A stretch of 64,000 bases of DNA from Hemileia vastatrix (taxonomy: Eukaryota; Basidiomycota; Pucciniomycetes; Pucciniales; Zaghouaniaceae), in contig JASXTE010000004.1 of NCBI GenBank assembly GCA_030280995.1, positions 17,871,185 through 17,935,184 of the forward strand, written 5' to 3'. The position numbers were made by a program, and so were the translations under genes. The notes under the pieces were generated by a model that had not been told where the DNA came from, made no database searches, and saw nothing but the letters and a program-made list of their open reading frames with translations. Position 1 is the stretch's first letter, and each line of letters starts with the position of its first letter. Positions 56,248 through 64,000 of this stretch are shown here, one piece after another.

Positions 56248-58677
56248 TTAATTTATTGAAAGGCTATGTTTAGCAAAAAAAGGTGATAATGGCTGAATGG
56301 AGCTCCAGTGATTAAGAAAATCTGCAGAAATAGCCCTAGCAATTCCCAGAGGACTTGGGGTATCAAATTTTAAAGGAAATGGATCACACTTGCCTATAAA
56401 AGGTTTTATTAATGTTAAAATATAGTTATTTAAATTTTTCCAAATTATTTCTTCCATCAAATGATTTTTTTTTTCATGTAAATTAAGAAACTTAACTTCT
56501 GATATTACCTCCAAGCAATCAGCTGCTGAAGCCAATCTATGATCTTGAGAGCTCAGAAATAAACCACGGACACCATCGATTATATAGAATGTGAAAGATT
56601 GATATCGGTGGTGGGAGTATTCAGAATTTATTTTGTTTAGTGCAGCCTTTTGTTTCTCTCTCATTATAGTCAGTTCAGTATTTTCGTTTTTCTCACTTGA
56701 TTTTTGAGCTTCACTAGTCTTGCCACTTGATATTGTTGCAGCACAATATTTTGATTTAAGAATGATAATTGACATAATTATATCAATGATAATATTGCTG
56801 ATTTGAAGAAGAGTTGAAATTGATATATCACGGGTTTGAAGTGCAGTGGGACCAACTTCTAAGCCATCAGAAATTGGACTCTTCAGATTTGAAAGGTGAG
56901 CTAGAAGCTGAAGACCACGTTCAATTGGACAATCTGAGTTAATGTTTTGATGTGATGGAAGCTGGCTGAATTCATGTGCAGTCAGATAAAGTGAAGATGA
57001 TATAAGAGATACCCATGAAGAACGGCAGTGGTCACTTGGGATCATTAATCTCATGAGCATTCGGATAAGATTGGATTCAGGGTGATCTGTTTTCTTTGTT
57101 GAGGAAAGAATTTCAGTATTTAAACAATCAGGATCACATAAATCTTCCATTTTTTTGAAATCAATATTATCGAGTACCCATAGCTGTGAGCTATCAATCT
57201 CTAAAAAAATATTTGCTACAAAAGGAAAAAAAAATAAGTAAAAGAACAAAAGTCAAGACTAAAAATTATGGTAACTTACATAACTCAGTAAGTTTTGAAA
57301 GCCAATCTTCTCCACAAGATTTTTCCCAATGAAAAGTAAACATTGGAATATTTGACATGGGTTCTTGGGAAGAAGTAGAAGAGCGTAATTCGAGGAGAGT
57401 AACAATTTCCAACCACGACCTGAGGACCTTTGCCGTGCTGATTCTACCTTTATAAAAATTATGAATTTTACAGAATTCCTCCTGCAAATCAGATTCTTTT
57501 AGAACTGAGGGTGAATAAGTTAGAGGTTTTTTCGATATCTTGATTGGAGTTGATTTCATTGGTAGAGAAGCTTTCAAAGAGGTCAAAGTAGGTAATTTAG
57601 GAGGTGATGGGTATTGCTTCTTAGAAATGAAGGAATTTGGTGATGAGCTGTTTGAATCATCATCTTTATCAAACATATCAACATGTCTTGAAGAAGATTT
57701 TAAACTTTGCTTTTTTTGATGAACAAGCATAGCTTCATATTCTGACAGTTGATCATCGCTATTTTCATTGCTCTTTTCATCATCTTCATCAGGGAGAGGG
57801 TGTTTATGGATGGAACAATCTACAGCAGGTGAGTTTCTGGTACAAAATATCAAAAGAAAGATAAAAAGTACAATATGTAAGCAATAAAAGAGATATATGA
57901 TAGAATTTTAAAGATAAAAGAATAACAATAAAAAAAAAGGAAACAAGAATATACTCATTATCAAAACCTTTGCTTTTTTTTGAGATTTATTATTTGATAC
58001 ATCAGAAAATTCATTAGCAGAAGCCGGTTTAATATGTCGAACAAAAGATGAGCCTTGGGATAATCTCTTTTTCTTGGAGCGGATAACAGGTGTTTCAAGA
58101 TTTTCTATAGAAGTTGAAGCATGAGTTGAAGCTGATGGTTCATCTGTCTCATCATCATCCCTAATGACAATGACTTCATCAGGAGGAATCATACCCTCCT
58201 CATAAGCTACAAATATATATGAAGAAAAAAAAATATTAATAATCTAATCTACTAATTTAAAAGGAGACAAAAAAGGTGATGAACATACATTTTTCAAGGC
58301 TTTTCACATATTGGAGTAAGTCATTACAAGGGTTAGATAAATATGAAGGAGAAGGATTATTGTTAAGGATCTTGACAAGCTCTTCTGCTTTATCTCTAGC
58401 CAATTCAAGTAAATTGCGATACTGAACTCTTGTTATTTCCTGCCTCTCATTGCTAAGTACAGGAGGGTTAGGTCCCATGCCATGTGGCAGACATGGTGCA
58501 AGCTCAAAAGCTTCAAAGCGAGTATCAATCAGAGAGTGGGATGAAACACATTTGGGTGCTGGAAAATCAATTTTTTGAAAAAAAAAAGATATAGAACATA
58601 AGTGAAATATATAAATTAAGAGAGAGGAACATGATATACATACAAAGTGGAGGTGTAGGATTTTGTATACTAGACAT
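56248..58677 (-). CDS. Five-exon gene of unknown function (687 aa)
   Basis: Proposed exons: 58677-58644, 58558-58289, 58206-57955, 57819-57280, 57215-56248; all introns are GT-AG (donors GTATGT, GTATGT, GTATAT, GTAAGT). The spliced length of 2064 nt is one open frame, which supports the model. N-terminal 90 residues are helical, then an acidic, Ser-rich and basic low-complexity region (DDDETDEPSAS, SKKKRLSQGSS), then a longer folded, mostly helical part with a hydrophobic segment (ISNIIIDIIMSIIIL). No known domain recognised. It looks intact, unlike the retroelements. Neighbours are the TET/JBP-like gene (convergent) and the unknown gene at 61863 (same strand), so it may be cargo of a large transposon (inference). 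Confidence 0.68.
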
Positions 58678-59710
58678 ATTGATTAATGAATATTAAAAAA
58701 AAGTATTTGATATCAAAAAATTATGATGTAATATGATGAATAATTATAAGAAACTCTATTCTAGAAAATTGAAGTTGATAATTTAATAGGATAAAAAATT
58801 GAATAAGATTAAAATTAAAGTGAGGATGAAAGAAACAGAAAACATAAAGAGGGGGATTTTATATTATTTGAGCTTTTTTTAACATGTATTATTCATAGTG
58901 GGGTAAACTGAGTAACATGCTAAATCACAATCTGTTTATATTGAAGCAAAATTTGATGTAGCTAACAGAAAATACTAGTAATTCTTTGGGGACTTTTAGT
59001 GTGAAAAACAAATAATAACAAATGTATATCCCATATGCAAATTGCCACGGGTAAATACAAAATTTTTTAAATTAGAATTTACTCCTAAACAATGGAGATA
59101 CACTTAATTAGTATATTATATGAAAAAAAAGGATAATCCTTTATGAATATTTGTTAAATTTACTTTCAGATGACAATGCGAGATTCACATATATACTGAT
59201 ATGCCTCATCAAACAAGAAATGAATTATAAATATAAAATTGGTAACATTAGAATTTAAGATAAGAATTTGTTTTTTAAGTGACAGGAGGAGTGTCAGGCT
59301 AGGGTGTGGGCACCATTACCAAACCTTTGATAAACTTGGATACAACTAAGGGAAAAAAAATTAAATAGTTTTATTTTGCAATATATCTTAGTCTGCACAA
59401 GATATTTCATTGTTGTCCCTAACTATACCAATATTGTTACTTTTCAAAAGTTATAGGACTACTAAGTTGATAAAATATTATTATGAATCACCCAATGAAA
59501 TACCTTAAGCAACATTCAAAATTATTAAAATATTAATATTCAATTTGAGATTTGGATTAGCTAATTTTTCACAACTTACCACAGTTTTGATTAATATAAT
59601 AAAACTTGAAAAAAATTGTTGAGATAACCTAGAAATGGGTGCAAGAAAATGATGAAACATATGACTTGAAACTTAACTCATACACTATTGATAAACTTCA
59701 TGGATCCTGA
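58678..59710. other. AT-rich region upstream of the 687-aa gene
   Basis: No ORF or repeat called. It must contain the promoter of the minus-strand gene that starts at 58677. Confidence 0.45.
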
Positions 59711-61646
59711 TTAATTTCTATTGAAATTAATTTTGAGACTAGCATATTGAATTTTAGCTATGACCAAGTACTGTAAGTGCCATGGTTTGTATTCAATATA
59801 TTGGTGTTGAAATTAATTTTGATAGGAATCAATAAGTATCATATGGCACCATGCATGAAACACTGAAAGAAACCATCAAATTTATGAGGCAATGAACCTC
59901 ATAATTTCGATCGAAATTAATATAGACCCCTGCATATTGAATACAAGCCATTTCACATGGACTACACAGACATAGATAAAATTCAACATGCATGGCTTAA
60001 AATTAATTTTGATCGAAATTAACCAAGGCATTAAAACATCAATTTTTATATGGTGTACTTGATCAAACCAGTTTATCTAACTGCTTAGCTTACCTATACT
60101 TATAGGAATTTTATGCATAGTCCATGTCCATATTAATTTCGATCGAAATTAAGGTTGACTAGTACATAATGAATACATGCTATGCCACTTACACTTGCCA
60201 GGCATAGCTACCATTAAATATGCCAGTATCAAAAATTAATTTCAATCAAAATTAATGAGCATGATAATCATGAATTTCTGGAGTCAACTGCTTATTTTTA
60301 TGCATGGTGCCTTGCCAACATTAATTTCAATCGAAATTACTTTTGATACTGGCATATTGCATGTATATATGCCTGGAAAGTGTAAGTGGCATAGTGTGTA
60401 TTCATTATGTATTGGTCAACATTAATTTCGATCGGATTTAATGTTGACATTTGTATATTGAACCCAAGCCAGAAAACAACCCAGAAGATTCTTCATAAAA
60501 CTTCCCATTAATTTCGATCGAAATTAAGGCTGACCATATACATATTGAATGGTAGTTATATCTGGTCTGAGTAAGCAGAGATTACTTATATTCAATATGT
60601 ATTGGTCAACATTAATTTTGATCAAAATTAATGAGCATTTTGATCATGAACTTTTTCAGTCAGTTAGTTGTTTCAATGCATAATGGCATGCCAACATTAA
60701 TTTTGATCAAAATTAATGTTGAAATGATATAATGCTTTTTTGCATGACATGTAAAGGACGGCAAGTATTTTTAAGTATTGAAATTTACTATACATGTTGA
60801 GGGTAAATATAAAATTTACATATCCATATTCATTTCTATAAAAATTAATGTTGACCAATACATAATAAATAGTAGATATGCCTGGCTAGTGTAAGTGGCA
60901 TAGCTTTTTTTCAATCTGCACTTGGCAACATTAATTTTGATCGAAATTAAGGTTCATGATTATCATTAATTTATTCAGTCAGTTGCTTACTGTTATGCAT
61001 GGTAACATGTCAACATTAATTTTAATAAAAATTGAATTTGAAATGCCACCAAGCATTTTTATGTAAGATGAAAAGTAGGGCACTCTATTCTTAAGTAAAC
61101 ACATTACAATGCATATTGAGCATGTAAATATCATTTACACATTAATATTAATTTCAATCAAAATTAATGTTGACCAATAAACATTGAACACAAGCTTTAC
61201 AACTTACACACACCAGATATAACTACCATTCAATATGTATATGGTGCTCACTAATTTCGATCGAAATTAATGAGCAGTTTTATGAAGAATTTTTTGGGTC
61301 GTTTGCTGGTTTGGGTTCAATATGAAAATGTCAATATTAAATTCTATTGAAATTAATGTTGACCAATACGTAATAAATACACACTATGCCACTTACACTT
61401 TCCAGGAATAGACACCATGCAATATGCCAGTATCAAAAGTAATTTCGATCAAAATTAATGTTGGCAAGGCACCATGCATAAAAATAAGCAGTTGACTCCA
61501 GAAATTCATGATTATCATGCTCATTAATTTCGATCGAAATTAATTTTTGATACTGGCATATTTAATGGTAGCAATGCCTGGCAAGTATAAGTGGCATAGC
61601 GTGTATTCACTATGTATTGGTCAACATTAAATTCGATTGAAATTAA
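59711..61646. repeat. Palindrome-punctuated array with spacers in both orientations
   Basis: About 20 copies of TTAATTTCGATCGAAATTAA or variants, at 59711, 59813, 59901, 60003, 60133, 60236, 60321, 60422, 60508, 60612, 60697, 60829, 60931, 61016, 61148, 61251, 61337, 61439, 61524 and 61627 (each 20 bp). Those at 60133, 60508, 60612, 60697 and 61524 are perfect palindromes. Central changes are often paired (CGATCG, TGATCA, TATT). Spacers of about 65-110 bp fall into two types. Type A (GTTGACCAATACATAATGAA ... GCCAGTATC) is forward after 60152, 61167 and 61356 and reversed after 60340 and 61543. Type B (GAGCATGATAATCATGAATT ... CTTGCCAACA) is forward after 60255 and reversed after 61458. Confidence 0.88.
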
Positions 61647-61862
61647 TATGGATACATAAATGTGACATAAATAGGTATGGACCATCAATTTGTTGAAAAT
61701 ACATTTTTATATCTCATACATTATTTGTTTTTCTTAAATAAAATGGTACTCTCTCTCAATATCACTTTATAACATTTACCAAGCTGCTTTGAAAAAAAAC
61801 AGAATACATAAAATTCAATATAAGATAGCTATATTACACAGAAGATCACCTTTATACCTAAG

Positions 61863-63540
61863 TTATGATGATGTTGATGCTCTATTAATTGATTCCCGAA
61901 TCTTTACCAGATCAATATCAGCTCCAACCCCAAGTGACTCACGTTCATTCACAGATAATCCTTGCAAAAATGTTGCTGAATAGCAAATCTTGCGGAGGTA
62001 TTTGGGAACATTGAATATACCATTTTGTGCAACTGTCCTTTCTGATGACCGTGAATATGTTTTTAATGCTGATTTTTTTTGAGCTGGTGTATGGGCTAAG
62101 TCCTTTGTCATCTTATCCATTTTTTTAAACAAATCATTGAGTTCAGGATTTCGCCATCCAGGAATAGCTCGGATAGGTGCAGTTGGGGCTGGTGCTGGGC
62201 CTTCCTCGATATCAGAGATGCACCTAGTATCATGAAAAAGCACATCAAAACATGGCACATCACTGCAGAGATCTCTTGCTAACTTGTAGCGTGCACTAGC
62301 AATCTGAATTCCAACTAAATCAGCTTCATAATAACAAAAAGCAAAGTAAAATAAAAAACTTACCTTGGTCCGATAACGTTTTACTTGTGCCCTTGCCCTC
62401 TTTTCAATCTTTTCTCTTGCTACCCTTTCCTCTTCTTGCTCAAACAACCTTATCATCTCCTTCCCCTTATTAACTACCCATTTCTCAATAACACATTGAG
62501 TGAACTGAAGCTTTGACTGATCGATTGTATTCAAGGTGGTGAGCCATCTGGTACAGTGGTCACATACTATGCTTCCCATGACTTGATTCCAAGTTGATTC
62601 TGAAAAATCACGGCAAGTCCAATCAAACGCAAATTTCCGAAAACCTTTTTCTTGCAATTCACGCTCTAAGTTTCTTTTGACAGAAAGTGGTATCGGTGCT
62701 CCTCCTTTTAGTCCTCGAGGCTCAGGTGCTGGAAAAAATTTGGGTAGTCGAATTTTGGATCGCAAGAAGGCTATAGAATTGGTTATCAGAAATTGTCGAT
62801 CAGCTGCAGAATTGGCACGGTTAGAAGATTGGACTTGGGTTAGGACAGTTTGAATGGTTTTTAGTTTGAATTGGCTCCAATCTTTCCAATTTTCAATCTC
62901 CAAAGGTGTTGGGCTCGCAGGATATTTTGATATTTGTGTTGGTCCCCCAAGACAATACTTCAGAAAGTGGTAAATATTTCTATTTAGACTGTCCGAGCTC
63001 CTGGGAACATCATTCCTTCTAACTAAGCCTCTTACAGCCCTTAACCCCCGTTCTCGCTCATGAGACTCTGCTGAATTGAGTCTGTGGTAATCACTGATAC
63101 CCATAATGATTGAGGGATTCACTAACAATTCAAATAAGTTAATTAAATTGGTTATTTTTCAATAAAAGAATACACTACAAATTTGACTTACCTGCTCCAC
63201 TTGTGCTTGCTCCTTGGTTAGGCTGAGCAGATGATGATTGGTCTCCGAAAAATTCCCTCAATACTTCACTAGCCCAATCTCTTCCTAGCTGATCAGCTTG
63301 CTGATTAGCACTTTCAGAAGCAGAAGGATGATTGGGATTAAAATTTCTGGGTTCTGAATGAGACTCTTGGCCTGGATTGGGATTAGGTGGTGGGTTAGGA
63401 TTAGGTGGTACAGATTGAGATGCATCTGGAGGTGGATCAGCAGAGGGTGGTGGAGGAGTATTTCCAGTATTAGTATGTTGAGGCGGAAAACAATCAGAAT
63501 CGGTTGGGTCAACAGACATCCCTTCAAAATTATCATCCAT
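61863..63540 (-). CDS. Three-exon gene of unknown function (515 aa)
   Basis: Proposed exons 63540-63192, 63121-62364 and 62303-61863; introns GTAAGT...TTAG (70 bp) and GTAAGT...TTCAG (60 bp). Total 1548 nt, one frame. The second intron can also be read through in frame, giving an aromatic insert, so its use needs RNA. The N-terminus is Pro-rich (PPNPNPPPNPNPGQ), followed by a basic region RGLRAVRGLVRRNDVPRSS and a coiled-coil-like basic/acidic stretch (EQEEERVAREKIEKRARAQ). The Cys/His content (DHCTRW) is too sparse for a clear zinc site. Apparently intact. Not recognised; the basic segments would suit nucleic-acid binding (inference). Confidence 0.68.
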
Positions 63541-64000
63541 AATGAACTGTAATAAAATAAAATAAAATAAAAATAATCAGTTGTTAAAATTTATACCTAT
63601 CAAAGCTAAAGTAAAAAAAGATACTATGTATATAGTCTTGTAAACGTGTATGTTCTCTTGTCGAAAAATAAAGTGAATAATATATAGCTATCAGCTAAAG
63701 TTGGAAGGTCAAACTATTTATAGTAGATGAATGAGCAAGAAGATCATTCATTAAGTAAAAATTTTATCATATTTCTCATTATCATGATTTTATTTCTTTC
63801 ATTCTTACATTTAAGATAAAAATGACTCATTGAAAGCATGGGTTCTCTTGCAATAAAAGCAACCAAAGTAATTGTTCACTGGTTTATGATAAGGTAAGTT
63901 GGATGCATTGCATTTTTTAATCGAGCATTGAATTATTTCTTTCACCATTTACAAATATCACCAATCCTACAAATTTCCCCAATCCCAAATTAACACAAAG
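63541..64000. other. AT-rich region upstream of the 515-aa gene
   Basis: No gene or repeat seen up to the edge of the window. Confidence 0.45.

Noticed and set aside
59711..61646. Palindromic array as telomeric, centromeric or simple satellite DNA
   Set aside because: It is only about 2 kb, spacers are of two kinds in mixed orientation, and it lies between two genes; it does not resemble a head-to-tail satellite.
62304..62363. Reading the 515-aa gene without its second intron
   Set aside because: The in-frame read gives a short aromatic stretch typical of translated intron; GTAAGT and TTCAG in a 60-bp stretch make an intron more likely, though RNA is needed to decide.

Overview
The window looks like nuclear DNA of a filamentous fungus, most plausibly a rust fungus (Pucciniales) or a related basidiomycete with a large, AT-rich, transposon-filled genome. 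The basis is several Ty3/Gypsy lineages (one with a chromodomain), short GT-AG introns of 55-90 bp, a gene of the TET/JBP 2OG-Fe(II) oxygenase family (expanded in fungi together with DNA transposons), and almost no host housekeeping content. The organism assignment is inference; the gene content is read directly.

Layout. 1-19405: a Gypsy element on the minus strand (element 2: LTR at 18266-19405, gag, protease, RT) is split by a second copy of the same family on the plus strand (element 1: LTRs at 2079-3200 and 12311-13388). Element 2 itself sits in a gag-like ORF (19406-19578). 20646-20906 is a CACTA-type MITE with a 3-bp target duplication. 22517-27032 is a longer non-coding TIR element that contains a solo LTR of the element 1/2 family. 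28124 is another CACTA-like left end, followed by a decayed Gypsy remnant (element 5, to 31630). 32049-38148 is a chromodomain Gypsy (element 3, plus), abutting tail-to-tail a second copy on the minus strand (element 4, 38149-44705). Element 4 is cut at 44706 by a third CACTA-like left end. From there the window is an AT-rich desert (to 50.6 kb), a GC-richer cluster of perfect hairpins (50591-51332), a TET/JBP-like gene broken by a solo LTR and a stop codon (52377-55448), and two intact multi-exon genes of unknown function on the minus strand (56248-58677 and 61863-63540). A palindrome-punctuated array (59711-61646) separates those two genes. No right-hand TIR for the 44706 terminus was found, so this whole block could be the left part of one large transposon.

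The most unusual signals are structural. (1) The element 1/2 family carries about 25 copies per element of a small motif: a 4-bp stem, a 6-nt loop and then TAAACTGG. The outer stem pairs change in a compensatory way (CCTC/GAGG, GGTC/GACC, AGTC/GACT), in coding as well as non-coding parts. (2) Both Gypsy families carry, just inside the 3' LTR, an antisense two-exon gene with a C-x2-C-x6-C half zinc cluster. (3) About 20 copies of the palindrome TTAATTTCGATCGAAATTAA are separated by two spacer types that occur in both orientations, as in an invertible (shufflon-like) array. (4) The first intron of the TET-like gene has three long hairpins with unrelated arms but the same ~27-nt apical core. (5) The CACTA-type ends carry terminal palindromes with compensatory arm changes.
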